From: Oscillospiraceae bacterium CM
Lineage (GTDB): Bacteria; Bacillota; Clostridia; Oscillospirales; Oscillospiraceae
NCBI GenBank assembly: GCA_022870705.1
Contig: CP072107.1
Location: 1,734,501 to 1,798,500, forward strand
Length of the DNA stretch: 64,000 nt
Reading direction: 5' to 3'
Shown: in pieces, positions 1-8,894 of the stretch
How the letters are laid out: every line of letters starts with the position of its first letter
Position numbering within the stretch: the first letter of the stretch is position 1
The notes under the pieces: generated by a model
The model's database searches: none
Told to the model about the DNA's origin: nothing
Seen by the model: only the letters and a program-made list of their open reading frames with translations
Position numbers and translations under genes: made by a program

Positions 1-287
1 CCGGTAATCTTGATTATTTGCGGCATTTTCTGCATCAGAAGTTGCCGCAGCTTCGCCTTGTGGAACCGGAGGGGACGTATCTCTGCTGGCTGGACTGCCG
101 GGCGCTCGGCCTTGATGACACGGCGCTGGAAAAACTCATTGTCCATCAAGCGAAATTATGGCTTGACGGCGGAACCATGTTTGGCCGGGGCGGCAGCGGC
201 TTTCAGCGTATTAATATCGCCTGTCCGCGCGCTGTGCTCCAGCAGGCACTTGAGCAGCTCCGGGCGGCCGTTATAAGCCTTGTGTGA
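1..287 (+). CDS. PatB/MalY-type PLP aminotransferase (C-S lyase), 3' end only
   Basis: The gene enters from outside the window; the reading frame begins at base 3 and stops at 285-287, so about 94 C-terminal residues are present. The stretch RLVEPEGTYLCWLDCRALGL, then a GTMFGRGGSGF-type segment and RINIACPR, is the C-terminal small domain of the MalY/PatB branch of fold-type I aminotransferases, enzymes that cleave cystathionine or cysteine conjugates. The arginine in RINIACPR is expected to bind the substrate carboxylate. The PLP lysine lies outside the window, so the substrate cannot be judged. It converges on csrA with a hairpin between them. Confidence 0.8.
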   Translation, partial: GNLDYLRHFLHQKLPQLRLVEPEGTYLCWLDCRALGLDDTALEKLIVHQAKLWLDGGTMFGRGGSGFQRINIACPRAVLQQALEQLRAAVISLV

Positions 288-313
288 GTGCCCCAAGCAT
301 AAATGGGTATAAA

Positions 314-344
314 AAAAGATTCTTCGGTTATCGAAGAATCTTTT
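314..344. terminator. Convergent terminator hairpin (13-bp perfect stem)
   Basis: AAAAGATTCTTCG (314-326) pairs perfectly with CGAAGAATCTTTT (332-344) around a 5-nt loop. The A-tract on one side and T-tract on the other let it end transcripts from both the aminotransferase (+) and the csrA operon (-). The same arms recur in the larger palindrome at 58364-58440, so it is also a copy of a dispersed repeat. Confidence 0.85.
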
Positions 345-347
345 CAT

Positions 348-581
348 TTACGGCGCTTTATCAGGATTTTTCTTTTTCTGATTAATGGGGCGGTATTCGG
401 AATGCGCCGCCATCATGTTCTCCTGCCCGATCTCTTTTAGCAGCTCTTCCCGGATGACGCGGATGTGCTTGGGCGCGTCAATACCGAGGCGGATTTTATC
501 ACCGTCAATACTGATGACGGTCACAACGATGTCATTGCCAATGAGAATGCCCTCATTTTGTTTTCGTGTCAGTACTAGCAT
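348..581 (-). CDS. csrA: Translational regulator CsrA
   Basis: CsrA is a small dimeric RNA-binding protein that blocks ribosome binding at GGA-containing hairpins; in Bacillus subtilis its main target is flagellin mRNA and FliW antagonises it. The 77-residue product begins MLVLTRKQNEGILIGNDI and carries IRLGIDAPKHIRVIREEL, the conserved core including the RNA-binding VIREE segment. It is longer than the minimal 60-odd residues because of a polar, lysine-rich tail. The start overlaps the end of fliW by 7 bp, so the two are translationally coupled. It is the last gene of the superoperon. The matching target is the flagellin leader at 29356-29390. Confidence 0.97.
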   Translation of the reverse strand: MLVLTRKQNEGILIGNDIVVTVISIDGDKIRLGIDAPKHIRVIREELLKEIGQENMMAAHSEYRPINQKKKNPDKAP

Positions 582-1036
582 AGCTCCATACCATCCTTGC
601 CGGATTTGGCGAGCAGATCCGAAACGGGCACGCGCACCCTATACTTCCTGTCGTCTAAAACAATCTGGCAGCCGCGGCTGTTGCGGACGTTAACAATGAT
701 CGGCGCGGAGAGGTTGATGGTCATGGCGTTGGCGTTTTTGGGGATGACGAGAATGCTTAAAACGTAGACATCTTTAATATCCTCAATGGCCAGCACCTCA
801 ACGTCATCCTGCGAGATATCAAAGGAATAATCCGGGCAGATGAGAAACGGGTCCATCACCGGCAGGGAAATCTCTTTATGGTCAAGCGACTGCAGCCAGC
901 TCACGGGGCGCGAGTCCTCATTTGACAAAAGGGCAAAACGCCGGTCCTCGTCAAGACCGGGCAGGCCTTTATCAAAATGGAGGATTTTGTTGTCGTCTAT
1001 TTCAACATCTCCAAAATGCGCTGTCGGTATAATCAT
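575..1036 (-). CDS. fliW: Flagellar assembly factor FliW (CsrA antagonist)
   Basis: FliW binds either flagellin or CsrA; when flagellin is exported, freed FliW sequesters CsrA and flagellin translation resumes. The 153-residue protein shows family features: an N-terminal beta strand leading to FDKGLPGL, a central LPVMDPFLICPDYSF segment, and LSILVIPKNANAMTINLSAP near the C-terminus. Length matches the family. It lies between the yviE-like gene and csrA, the same order as the yviE-fliW-csrA block of B. subtilis, and overlaps csrA. Confidence 0.96.
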   Translation of the reverse strand: MIIPTAHFGDVEIDDNKILHFDKGLPGLDEDRRFALLSNEDSRPVSWLQSLDHKEISLPVMDPFLICPDYSFDISQDDVEVLAIEDIKDVYVLSILVIPKNANAMTINLSAPIIVNVRNSRGCQIVLDDRKYRVRVPVSDLLAKSGKDGMELC

Positions 1037-1091
1037 TTATTTCACCAAACCTATCTGTGATGGTGCAGCCGCCGTGTTCTGCGCGTCTTCT

Positions 1092-1682
1092 TTACGCCTC
1101 TTCGTCGATGGCTTGGCCCATTTCCGGCGGAAAAGACTGTTCAATCACCTTAAATTCCAAATGCGGCTCTGTAGCGAGATAGACGTTAACGGACGCCTTC
1201 GGTTCAACCGTGATGACAGGTGCTTGATAATCATCCCAACTGATCGTCACGTCCTGGAATCTCCAGTTAATGCTGAGAGAGCCGGGTTGGCCCTTCAGAA
1301 CAGGCCGCGGCACCGATTGGCGCATGGCCGACTGACCGATTTTACCGGCGGTGTTTCTGGAGATATGGATAATGGGATTGGTTTTGCGCAGCGGTGCAGC
1401 GGCTTGGCTGCCTGCCGGCAATTGAGAAATCTCCGACGGATGGACAGAAACAACGCTTTGCTGGATCGGCGTCATAACGCGCACCGGTTCCGCCGATCCA
1501 GAAGACATCTCTGAAGCGACCGTAAGGCTGGGGTTTTCACGCTTCACCGTCATGTGGGCGGTTGCCTGCGAGACGCTTTTTATTCGCCGCACCGGTGAAT
1601 CAATTGAAAGCCGCGCCATTTTTGTTTCGACGCTGATACGCGCCATTTGCATGTCTTCAAGCTGAAGTCTTCGTACTTTCAT
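1092..1682 (-). CDS. DUF6470 (YviE-like) flagellar-operon protein
   Basis: Function not known. The 196-residue protein sits between flgL and fliW exactly where B. subtilis has yviE. The N-terminus (RLQLEDMQMARISVETKMAR) resembles the repeated 'I-x-I-x-T' opening of DUF6470 proteins; the C-terminal third has WRFQDVTISWDDYQAP and a beta-rich end. The middle is polar, with prolines and serines, and looks disordered. No signal peptide or membrane segment is visible. The ATG follows AGGAGG at good spacing. Assignment rests mainly on position plus these weak sequence features. Confidence 0.75.
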   Translation of the reverse strand: MKVRRLQLEDMQMARISVETKMARLSIDSPVRRIKSVSQATAHMTVKRENPSLTVASEMSSGSAEPVRVMTPIQQSVVSVHPSEISQLPAGSQAAAPLRKTNPIIHISRNTAGKIGQSAMRQSVPRPVLKGQPGSLSINWRFQDVTISWDDYQAPVITVEPKASVNVYLATEPHLEFKVIEQSFPPEMGQAIDEEA

Positions 1683-1717
1683 ACAAATCCTCCTGACGAG
1701 CGTTGCGCTTTTATCTT

Positions 1718-3127
1718 TTATTTGAGAAAATCAATCAGCGATGTCTGCAGGATTTTCGCGCCGCCGGCCAGCGCGGCATTGTAGACCGACTGTGCCGTCG
1801 CCAGGTTCATGGCGGTCTCGGCCATGTCGGCATCTTCCGCGTCGGAACGCATTTTGGTATAATTGAGCTCGTTCGTTTGGTAACGGCTTCCAACAAGCGT
1901 TAGCCTGTTCTGAGAAGCGCCGATTTTCGTCTGCAGGTTTAAAACAGACGACTGTGCCGACTGCAGCGCTGTGGTCATGCCATCTAAATCGGGCGTCATA
2001 CCGCCGTCGAGCATTTTAATGCACTTCGTTAGGACATGATAGATATTGTCTTTTCCTGTCCCAAAAAGGTCAAGGCCTGTGAGTGTCATGTCAATCGTCT
2101 GTGATGTGCCGATCTGCATTGTTGTCCTGTTGCCGGCCTCAGCGGTAATAGCCGCCTGTGTGGCGGCCGGGATCGTCACAACGGTGCCGAGCTGTGCCAT
2201 GGCGTTATCGAGTGCCGAGCCTGTACCCGGGTCGGTCAGATAAGCGGCGGCATTATTCAAGAGCGTCTGAACAGCCGTTGCGCTGAATTTGTTTGTGGTG
2301 TCAGCCGGGTCGGCCGCGAGTTCTTTCGACGTTTCGGTGTAAAGGTCTGCCGCGATACCCGCCAAGCCGTCTATGACTGTTTTAAGCCCCGTATATTCGG
2401 CCGACGCGGGGTCTGCGCCGAACGACTTAGCCGCGTTTAAGGCGGCATTTCCAGCCGTGACAAGATCATTGAGGTCGCCGAACGCCGTTGTGGCTTGCGT
2501 CAGATTATAGCTGTCTGATGCAGTCGTTGAAAAGGCGGCGATAATGGCATTGGCTTTGCCCTGTAAGTTTGTCATAACAGAAACGCCATTGTCAAAATCG
2601 TCCTTCCAGGCGACCTGTGAGAGATTGATGCCGTTATAGAGAACATCCCCCGTTGCGCTGCTGGTGGAAAACGGCGGTGTTTTTGTGACGCCGTTTGTGC
2701 TGCCCGTATAATTGAAGCCGCCAAAAATATAGCTTGTTCCGAGCGTTGTATTGCCGATTGATAAGACCTCATTGCGGAGGTTTTTCAGGTCTTCCGAGAT
2801 GGCCGACAGGTCGGCCTGTGTTTTTGACCCGTCGTTTGCCGTAATAATATCACCATATGCCGACTGAAGAATCTCGTTGAGCTCATTGGCGACTGACTCA
2901 GCTTCTGTCAGATAGCTGGAGGCGGTTTGAATATTGCTTTGATACAGCGCCAGATTCGTCAGCCTGTTGCGCGCCCGCAGCGTTGCAAGCGTGGCATGCG
3001 GGTCATCTGAAATGCCGGAGATTTTTTTAGATGTATCCACCTGCGACTGATATTTACTGACTCTGTTCAGCGCATCGTTTGACTCAGACAAAAATTTGCC
3101 CGCCATCATGGAATTCGTGATTCTCAA
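1718..3127 (-). CDS. flgL: Hook-filament junction protein FlgL
   Basis: FlgL (HAP3) is the second junction ring between hook and filament, exported by the flagellar type III system. The 469-residue product starts MRITNSMMAGKFLSESNDALNR, a flagellin-like D0 helix, and ends with a matching C-terminal helix (MNLATAQSVYNAALAGGAK...). It is longer than most FlgL (about 300 residues) because of an alanine/threonine-rich central insertion around residues 190-350, probably a surface domain. It follows flgK by 45 bp. Confidence 0.95.
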   Translation of the reverse strand: MRITNSMMAGKFLSESNDALNRVSKYQSQVDTSKKISGISDDPHATLATLRARNRLTNLALYQSNIQTASSYLTEAESVANELNEILQSAYGDIITANDGSKTQADLSAISEDLKNLRNEVLSIGNTTLGTSYIFGGFNYTGSTNGVTKTPPFSTSSATGDVLYNGINLSQVAWKDDFDNGVSVMTNLQGKANAIIAAFSTTASDSYNLTQATTAFGDLNDLVTAGNAALNAAKSFGADPASAEYTGLKTVIDGLAGIAADLYTETSKELAADPADTTNKFSATAVQTLLNNAAAYLTDPGTGSALDNAMAQLGTVVTIPAATQAAITAEAGNRTTMQIGTSQTIDMTLTGLDLFGTGKDNIYHVLTKCIKMLDGGMTPDLDGMTTALQSAQSSVLNLQTKIGASQNRLTLVGSRYQTNELNYTKMRSDAEDADMAETAMNLATAQSVYNAALAGGAKILQTSLIDFLK

Positions 3128-3172
3128 AGCAAAACACCTCCTCCATCATCGATTATAGCCGTTTGGTGGCTA

Positions 3173-4936
3173 TTAGCGGCCCATCATATTGATCAATGTA
3201 TCGAGCATATTGTCCAGGACGGATATGGCTTTCGCGCACGCGGCGTACGTCTGTTGGAAGATGATGAGATTCGTCGTCTCCTCATCCGTCGAGACGGAAG
3301 ACATGGACTGCCGCTGTGTGTCGACACTGTCAAGTACTGATTTTCTGGTGCTCGTCACACTTTCACCAGTGTTGGCCACGACGGCAAGATTCAAAACGAT
3401 ACTGTTGAGCTTGTCATAATAGCCGCTGTCGGAAAGGTCATTGATAAGGGCCAGCGCCGTGATATTATTACCAGAATTCGTCGAACTGCCGCTCAAAGAA
3501 ATCTGCTGCGACGAGCCTGCAATATTGTATACACTGGAGAGCACATCACTGCTAAGCGTAAAGTTGCCCGCATTGACCTTTGAATAGTCATAGACCGTGT
3601 TCCCCAAACCGTCCACATAGGATGGGACGTCGAAAAAGCTGACGCCTGACTGGCTGGCTGTCGTCCCATCAGGATACGTCCAGCCGCCTTGATGAATCGT
3701 ATTGATATGCTCTGCCATGTCCCGCACGAATGAATTGACCTGTGCCATGTAATATGGAATGCCCGGCGTTCTCGCATCCTGGCTTTCGACCATCTCCATA
3801 TTGGCGTAGAGCTGGCCGCCTGTCAGCGTCCCGCTTTGGATGCTCAATTCGCTGCCGTCAAGCGTCAGATTGCTGCGGTTAAATTCAACCCAAGCCGTCA
3901 CATTGTTGGCAACGGCGTCAGCCACTCCTGTTGCCGTCGTACCGCTGACAAGGGCAGCGCCGTTAAACGTCACGTCGGTCAGGTCTGGATTATCGGCGTT
4001 TAATGACGATGAAACCGTCATGTACTGGCCGAGCTGCGTCACGAGGGCTGCGATGGCCGTTTGGCCGTCGGACGGTGTTACTGAACCGGCCTCAACCTGT
4101 GTATTGACAGCAGCAATCTGCGCCGTCAGATTGTCGATCTCGGCCGTGTGCGATGTGGGGCTGTCGGCAGTAATGGCGTTTGTTGTAACGCCGTCAACAA
4201 GCAAAAGGCCGCCGACACGGACGTCGAGCATACTGTCATTGCCCGCGTTGAGACTGTAGGAAATGTTCGCGTACCCGGCCAGCTTGTCCAGCAGAAGATT
4301 GCGCTGGTCATTGAGCTCGTTGGACGATCCGCCTGTCTGAACGGTTCTGGCAATGGCATTGTTTAAATCGGCGATCTTTTGGGCGACCGAATTAATCTCC
4401 GAGGCGACGGTCGTCATGCTGTCGTTCTGCTCTTTCCAGAGGCTTTGCATTTCCTCATAGACGTTGTTGAAACTCGACGTCATGGCAAGCGCTTGCTGCT
4501 GGACATTCGTCCTGTATTCCTTGCTCGACGTGTCCGCAGAAAATGAACTCAGCGCCGAATAGAAGTTCCCGATGGCCGTTGTCAGGCCGCTGTCCTCATC
4601 AAGCTCGTTGACAAGGCCCGTGAGATATGTCAGCGCGCCGTCACGCGTTGTGCTGTACATATAATTTGTGTTGAGCGTTCTGAACTGCTGATCAAGATAA
4701 GAGCTTCTGATCTGCTGAATTCCTGTTGCCGCAACGCCTTGGCCGACGTTTGCCTTATTGAGCTGGCTGATCAAGTAACCGTCGCTTGAGGAGGATTTTG
4801 CTTTCGTCAGAAGTCTTTGGCGCGTATACCCTTCCGTATTGGCGTTGGATATATTCTGCTCCGTCACGCTCAGCTGCTGCATGGCGACGGAGAGACCCGA
4901 CCGTGCAATTTCAAACGAGCCGAAGGTAGATGACAT
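3173..4936 (-). CDS. flgK: Hook-associated protein FlgK
   Basis: FlgK (HAP1) caps the distal hook and is the first junction ring. The 587-residue protein begins MSSTFGSFEIARSGLSVAMQ with the rod/hook family motif NISNANTEGYTRQR, and ends with a C-terminal coiled helix (TTNLIIFQQTYAACAKAISV). The central part (about residues 240-460) is beta-rich and serine/threonine-rich, as expected for its variable domains. A cysteine in the C-terminal helix (YAACAKA) is uncommon for an exported axial protein but occurs in Clostridia. About 100 bp separate it from flgN, with no other gene in the gap. Confidence 0.96.
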   Translation of the reverse strand: MSSTFGSFEIARSGLSVAMQQLSVTEQNISNANTEGYTRQRLLTKAKSSSSDGYLISQLNKANVGQGVAATGIQQIRSSYLDQQFRTLNTNYMYSTTRDGALTYLTGLVNELDEDSGLTTAIGNFYSALSSFSADTSSKEYRTNVQQQALAMTSSFNNVYEEMQSLWKEQNDSMTTVASEINSVAQKIADLNNAIARTVQTGGSSNELNDQRNLLLDKLAGYANISYSLNAGNDSMLDVRVGGLLLVDGVTTNAITADSPTSHTAEIDNLTAQIAAVNTQVEAGSVTPSDGQTAIAALVTQLGQYMTVSSSLNADNPDLTDVTFNGAALVSGTTATGVADAVANNVTAWVEFNRSNLTLDGSELSIQSGTLTGGQLYANMEMVESQDARTPGIPYYMAQVNSFVRDMAEHINTIHQGGWTYPDGTTASQSGVSFFDVPSYVDGLGNTVYDYSKVNAGNFTLSSDVLSSVYNIAGSSQQISLSGSSTNSGNNITALALINDLSDSGYYDKLNSIVLNLAVVANTGESVTSTRKSVLDSVDTQRQSMSSVSTDEETTNLIIFQQTYAACAKAISVLDNMLDTLINMMGR

Positions 4937-5036
4937 ATGGTCCGTCCAATCCGCCGCTGCGCGCCGGCTGTGTCTTAAACCGTTTTACCACGCGCAGGTG
5001 CTGATAAAACGCCTTTATTTCGGCTGCCTGAGCCTG

Positions 5037-5549
5037 TCAAACATGAAAATCCAACAGCCCCAAGCTGCCCGATTCTTCCTGGCGGCTGCCCTGGCCGTCG
5101 TACGTATGCGTTGTTTTTTGCGGGCGGATGAGCAGGTTGAGCATAAAATCGGTATAGCCGATCTGCTGCTGCAAAAGGGCCTCGAGCCGATCGTTGCGAG
5201 ATGTCAGCGCCGCGACGGCTTCGACGAGACGCTCTCTGGCCTTATCGAGCCTTGACCGAAGCGCATTATCTTCGATTTTTTCAACAATCTCCTTCAGCCG
5301 TGTGTTTTTGTCAAAAACACCGACGGCCTGTGACAGCGCCTCGGCATTCTTTGCTCTTTCTTTTTCTTCATGATTCAGGACTTGCAGAAGCTCTTCCTCC
5401 TGCTCCGTAACACGGCGCAGCCCCTCAATGTCACCCGTCGTCAGAAATGCCTCTTTCTCGGCGGCAATTTCCTGAAGCTGACACAGAAGATCGTATGACC
5501 GCGCCATACCGTCAAGCAACGCTTCTGCGATATGTGATAATTCTTTCAT
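5037..5549 (-). CDS. flgN: FlgN-type export chaperone for FlgK/FlgL
   Basis: A 170-residue, almost entirely helical protein with heptad-like leucine/glutamate patterns (YDLLCQLQEIAAEKEAFLTTGD, VTEQEEELLQVLNHEEKERA), the hallmark of FlgN chaperones, which hold the hook-associated proteins before export. In this operon type flgN lies between flgM and flgK, as here; the gap to flgM is 8 bp. Sequence conservation in the family is low, so position carries much of the weight. No membrane segment or signal. Confidence 0.85.
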   Translation of the reverse strand: MKELSHIAEALLDGMARSYDLLCQLQEIAAEKEAFLTTGDIEGLRRVTEQEEELLQVLNHEEKERAKNAEALSQAVGVFDKNTRLKEIVEKIEDNALRSRLDKARERLVEAVAALTSRNDRLEALLQQQIGYTDFMLNLLIRPQKTTHTYDGQGSRQEESGSLGLLDFHV

Positions 5550-5557
5550 CAGCGCAC

Positions 5558-5851
5558 TTATATATGCGTCGGAATCCCGCTCATGATACTGCCGACGACA
5601 TCCCCTGTCGGGACATTGTAACTATTATTGTTCATCCGGGCCATAATGTCGGCCGCTTTGGCCTCCTCCGCCCCCGGACTGTCTATCGAGTCTTTCGCCG
5701 CTTTCAGAAGCGCAGCATACTTCTGTGCGCCTTCAGACAGCTCAACGCTGTCGTTAATCCCCGTTTTGACGGCTGCCGGGGTGGGCTTGCTGTTGATGGT
5801 ATGGACGTATTTTGAGATGGCGTCATTCTGAGAGACAGAATTAATTTTCAT
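5558..5851 (-). CDS. flgM: Anti-sigma-28 factor FlgM
   Basis: FlgM holds SigD inactive until the hook is complete and FlgM is exported. The 97-residue product starts MKINSVSQNDAISKYV and has the family's short C-terminal sigma-binding helices (VELSEGAQKYAALLKAAKDS, then AADIMARMNNNSYNVPTGDV with the 'I-x-x-G-x-Y-x-V' type end). I chose the ATG at 5851; two residues upstream is only a TTG. A purine-rich GAGTGA lies before it. Its target sigD is upstream in the same operon. Confidence 0.93.
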   Translation of the reverse strand: MKINSVSQNDAISKYVHTINSKPTPAAVKTGINDSVELSEGAQKYAALLKAAKDSIDSPGAEEAKAADIMARMNNNSYNVPTGDVVGSIMSGIPTHI

Positions 5852-5861
5852 CGTCAATCAC

Positions 5862-6302
5862 TCACTTTCCAAGATAATGCTCTTTTAAGGTACCAAACGA
5901 CGTTGGGATTGTCTTTTTCTTGTCTGTCGACGACACTTGTTTTTTCGGGTCTGCACTGCTTTCAGAATCGGCCTTCATCTTCTCTGCAAGAACCTTTGAC
6001 AGACATGACTGACAGACAGTACCGGAACTGATTTCTTTCCCGCAGGCGCGGCACCTGCCGACTCCCACACCATTTTTTCCGCTGATTTCAATCCGGCCTT
6101 TGTTGATCAGATAGGAGAGCGCTTTTTCCGTGATTTCCGTCTCCTCTGTAATCGAAATGAAATCCGCCTTATCCGGGTTCATGTAAATAAATTTCCGGGC
6201 TTTAAGATACGCCTCGTCAATTGTCTTCGAGCAGTCGGCGCAAAGCGATGCGCCATAGCTGTTAAATGGTTTTCTGCAGAATTCACATACACTGATAGCC
6301 AC
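5862..6302 (-). CDS. yvyF: YvyF-like flagellar operon zinc-ribbon protein
   Basis: A 146-residue soluble protein with two cysteine clusters: CEFC...CADC near residues 6-26 and CRACGK...CQSC further on, consistent with two zinc-binding ribbons. Between them is a helical segment that reads like a winged-helix or MerR-like region (FISITEETEITEKALSYLIN). This matches YvyF of B. subtilis, encoded just before flgM, whose role is unclear. I chose the GTG at 6302 because GGAGG sits 8 nt upstream; a longer frame would start inside flgG-like coding sequence and lacks an SD. The C-terminal tail is charged and disordered. Confidence 0.85.
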   Translation of the reverse strand: MAISVCEFCRKPFNSYGASLCADCSKTIDEAYLKARKFIYMNPDKADFISITEETEITEKALSYLINKGRIEISGKNGVGVGRCRACGKEISSGTVCQSCLSKVLAEKMKADSESSADPKKQVSSTDKKKTIPTSFGTLKEHYLGK

Positions 6303-6327
6303 AGGAGTCCCTCCGAATAGAATAATA

Positions 6328-7089
6328 CTAATGCATATTGTTTGCAAGACCCAGCATATCGTCTGAGGTTTGAAGTGCGCGGCTGGCGAGCGAATAGGCA
6401 CGCTGCGCGCGGATTAAAAGCGTCATTTCCTGGGCGAGATTGACGTTGGAGCCCTCAAGACTCCCTTGGACGATATGGGCATCAGCAACAGTCACACCTT
6501 GCCCTGTGGCCGCCGTTGCGGTGAAGCTGGTCGCGCCGGCCGGTGCCAAACCGTTCGGGTTTGCGAAATCTACTATGCCAAGCGTTGCAAAAGGCGTACC
6601 CGAGTCCGTTGATAATTCACCGTTTGACGAGACCCGAAAGCTCGTTGCCCCATCCGGCAGCTTTATTTTCTCACCCTTCTGATTGAGAACGAAATACCCT
6701 TCCGCCGTCACGAGATAATTGCCAGTATCCGTCACCGAAATCTGAAAACTGCCGCTGCGCGTGTAAAAAACCTCGCCGCCGCTGTTTTGCACCTGAAAGA
6801 AGCCGCTCCCCTCAATGGCCATATCGAGCGGCGAACCTGTCTGAAGGAGTGCGCCGCCGCTGTAATCCACAGCCGTGTCGTTCACAATGACACCACTGCC
6901 GGAAAGAAGATTGTTTTGGGCGCTGTCAGGCAAGACGGGATCGGTCATGCTGTTATACAGAGCATCCTTAAAATCAACACGCGCGGCTTTGTACCCCGGT
7001 GTGCTTGCGTTGGCGACATTGGCTGCCAGTGTTTCAAGACGCTTTTGCTGACTTGAGAGGCCGGATGCGGCCGTGAATAACGATTGCAT
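6328..7089 (-). CDS. flgG: Flagellar rod protein, FlgG/FlhP type
   Basis: A 253-residue rod protein with the N-terminal SGLSSQQKRLETLAANVANA motif, the internal GSPLDMAIEGSGFFQVQ signature of FlgF/FlgG proteins and the C-terminal helix LIRAQRAYSLASRALQTSDD. These proteins form the distal rod and pass through the cell envelope. With its upstream neighbour (6-bp gap) it forms the flhO-flhP type pair of Firmicutes; which one acts as FlgF and which as FlgG cannot be settled from sequence alone. Confidence 0.9.
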   Translation of the reverse strand: MQSLFTAASGLSSQQKRLETLAANVANASTPGYKAARVDFKDALYNSMTDPVLPDSAQNNLLSGSGVIVNDTAVDYSGGALLQTGSPLDMAIEGSGFFQVQNSGGEVFYTRSGSFQISVTDTGNYLVTAEGYFVLNQKGEKIKLPDGATSFRVSSNGELSTDSGTPFATLGIVDFANPNGLAPAGATSFTATAATGQGVTVADAHIVQGSLEGSNVNLAQEMTLLIRAQRAYSLASRALQTSDDMLGLANNMH

Positions 7090-7094
7090 ACCGC

Positions 7095-7859
7095 TTACCC
7101 TCCAACTCTGCCGAGGTTAACGGCCATCTCGAGCGATTTGTCTGTCATACTCACGAGTTTCTGATTAGCCTCATATTTTCGATAAACAGAGATCATATCA
7201 ACCATTTCACCTGAAATATCGACGTTGGAACCCTCCAGCACGCCTTGGTGAACTACCGTGTCCGAGGTTGTAACGGGCGCAACGTCTCCATACGGATAGT
7301 AGAGGTTATTGCCCGCCTTGCGCAGAACGCTTAAGTCGCTGAAGGTCACAATTTTCAGACGGTCCGGCGTTGCCGCATCCCCCGTCACATCTCCCTGCGC
7401 TGAAACAGAAAAGTCGCTTGAACCGACTTTAATACGCCCCTTCTCGCCGAGGACAAAATCGCCATCCTGTGTGACGAGATACCCGTCGGCATTGACCGTG
7501 AAGTTGCCGCTCTTAGTATAGCGAATCTGGCCATCGGCTGTTTCAACCGTGAAGAAACCGTTTCCTGTGAGGGCGATGTCCGTTGGCCGGTCCGTCACTT
7601 CCAGCGTGCCGCCCGAAAAATCGGTGACAAGCTCGTCAACATGCGTGCCGAAGTCGTACCCTCCGACATCGGGCGCGCCGAGAATGTTGATGTTCGGGTC
7701 ATTAATGCGCTGGAGCATCACCTGGTCAAAGGTGGAGGTGACGAGCGTGTCGGCCTTGAAGCCTGTTGTCTCGGCGTTGACGATATTATTGGTCAGGACA
7801 TCCATTTTGTTGCGCTGGACGTTCATGCCTGTTGCCGACGTATATAAGCCGCGTACCAT
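7095..7859 (-). CDS. flgF: Flagellar rod protein, FlgF/FlhO type
   Basis: A 254-residue rod protein. It starts MVRGLYTSATGMNVQRNKMD and has NNIVNAETTGFKA, the family's DNA-to-rod N-terminal helix, then RPTDIALTGNGFFTVET and a C-terminal VYRKYEANQKLVSMTDKSLE helix. It is the first of the flhO-flhP type pair and is followed 6 bp later by its paralogue. A 206-bp AT-rich gap separates it from sigD upstream, so it may have its own promoter; I could not find a convincing one. Confidence 0.9.
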   Translation of the reverse strand: MVRGLYTSATGMNVQRNKMDVLTNNIVNAETTGFKADTLVTSTFDQVMLQRINDPNINILGAPDVGGYDFGTHVDELVTDFSGGTLEVTDRPTDIALTGNGFFTVETADGQIRYTKSGNFTVNADGYLVTQDGDFVLGEKGRIKVGSSDFSVSAQGDVTGDAATPDRLKIVTFSDLSVLRKAGNNLYYPYGDVAPVTTSDTVVHQGVLEGSNVDISGEMVDMISVYRKYEANQKLVSMTDKSLEMAVNLGRVGG

Positions 7860-8065
7860 AAATACCTCCCCCGGTATGACAGTACGGGCGGCCCACCCAT
7901 CAAGTCAACTGGTGCCAACCAATCCATACCATACATATCGTTATTTTTTTCCTTTATAAATATTGTCACTGAGAATTTTTTTACTATTTGTGCATTTTGC
8001 TTAAATTTAGTCGCTTAAAATAGACTTTATTTGTCTTGTTTGGAGATGGCCTGTGCTATTGGTAA

Positions 8066-8809
8066 TCAATTGTCAAGAACTAATCGCATTTCCATGAGAA
8101 TACGGGAGTGAATCTGTGAAACGCGCGACTCGGATATCTGCAGGATTTTGGCGATGCTCTTCATCGTGAGCCCTTCGTAGTAATGGAGCGTGATGACCAT
8201 TTTCTCCCGCTCCGGAAGCGAATCGATGAGCTTTTTAAGCGCCTCTGACATGACTTCGCTTTCAATCTTCTGGTATGGGTCGTTTTTTGTCGGTTCCTGA
8301 AATCCTTCCGTCTCCTTTTCATAGAGCATGGACTCGAAATAGACAAGGTTGAACATGTGCGTTTTGTGCATGACCTTTTGGATGAGCGATTCCTTCACGC
8401 CGAGGTAATCGGCAATTTCCTCCTCCGTCGGCCTTCTGTTAAGCTCCGCTTCCAGGCTTTCATACGCCTTCTGAATGCTGCTGATTTTTTTCCGCAGGCT
8501 TGACGGGGCCCAGTCTTGCTTTCGCATGTAGTCAATGATTTCACCGCGAATGCGCACGGTGGCATATGTCTGAAACTTGACACCGAACGAACGGTCAAAT
8601 TTGTTGACCGCGTCGATAAGCCCCAGAACACCGCAGCTCATCAGTTCATCCTTCTCACTGTAATCCTTATACTGCGGCAGAAGCCGCTTGACAATAATGC
8701 CGACGATGTACAGATAATGCGAGATGATCTGATTTTTGATGTCAGGGTTTCCGGTATCAAAATATTTTTCCCAAAGGTCATCAACATTCGTCAAATCCTC
8801 TGTTCCCAT
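8066..8809 (-). CDS. sigD: Flagellar sigma factor SigD (FliA, sigma-28)
   Basis: This sigma factor directs transcription of late flagellar and chemotaxis genes. From the ATG at 8809 it has 247 residues: region 2 (ELMSCGVLGLIDAVNKFD, FQTYATVRIRGEIIDYMRKQ), region 3 (RRPTEEEIADYLGV) and region 4 (LPEREKMVITLHYYEGLTMK, ISESRVSQIHSR). An upstream in-frame TTG at 8881 would add 24 residues not seen in the family and has no SD; GGGG precedes the ATG. It sits after the PilZ gene. SigD-type promoters are visible at flagellin, fliD, the chemoreceptor and a hemerythrin. Confidence 0.96.
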   Translation of the reverse strand: MGTEDLTNVDDLWEKYFDTGNPDIKNQIISHYLYIVGIIVKRLLPQYKDYSEKDELMSCGVLGLIDAVNKFDRSFGVKFQTYATVRIRGEIIDYMRKQDWAPSSLRKKISSIQKAYESLEAELNRRPTEEEIADYLGVKESLIQKVMHKTHMFNLVYFESMLYEKETEGFQEPTKNDPYQKIESEVMSEALKKLIDSLPEREKMVITLHYYEGLTMKSIAKILQISESRVSQIHSRILMEMRLVLDN

Positions 8810-8894
8810 TTGACGCCCCAATCTGCCGTCACCGCGGCACAATAGTCGGTTTGACGCTTTTCCGCCGTCCGCCGTTTTCAAACGTACCGGTCAA

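Noticed and set aside
4839-5255. Plus-strand frame spanning the 100-bp gap between flgK and flgN
   Set aside because: Mostly antisense to flgK and flgN, no SD and no recognisable domain.
7860-8065. Possible SigD promoter before the flgF-like gene (TAAA and AACGATAT on the minus strand near 7940)
   Set aside because: The spacing is about 10 nt instead of 15, so it does not fit.
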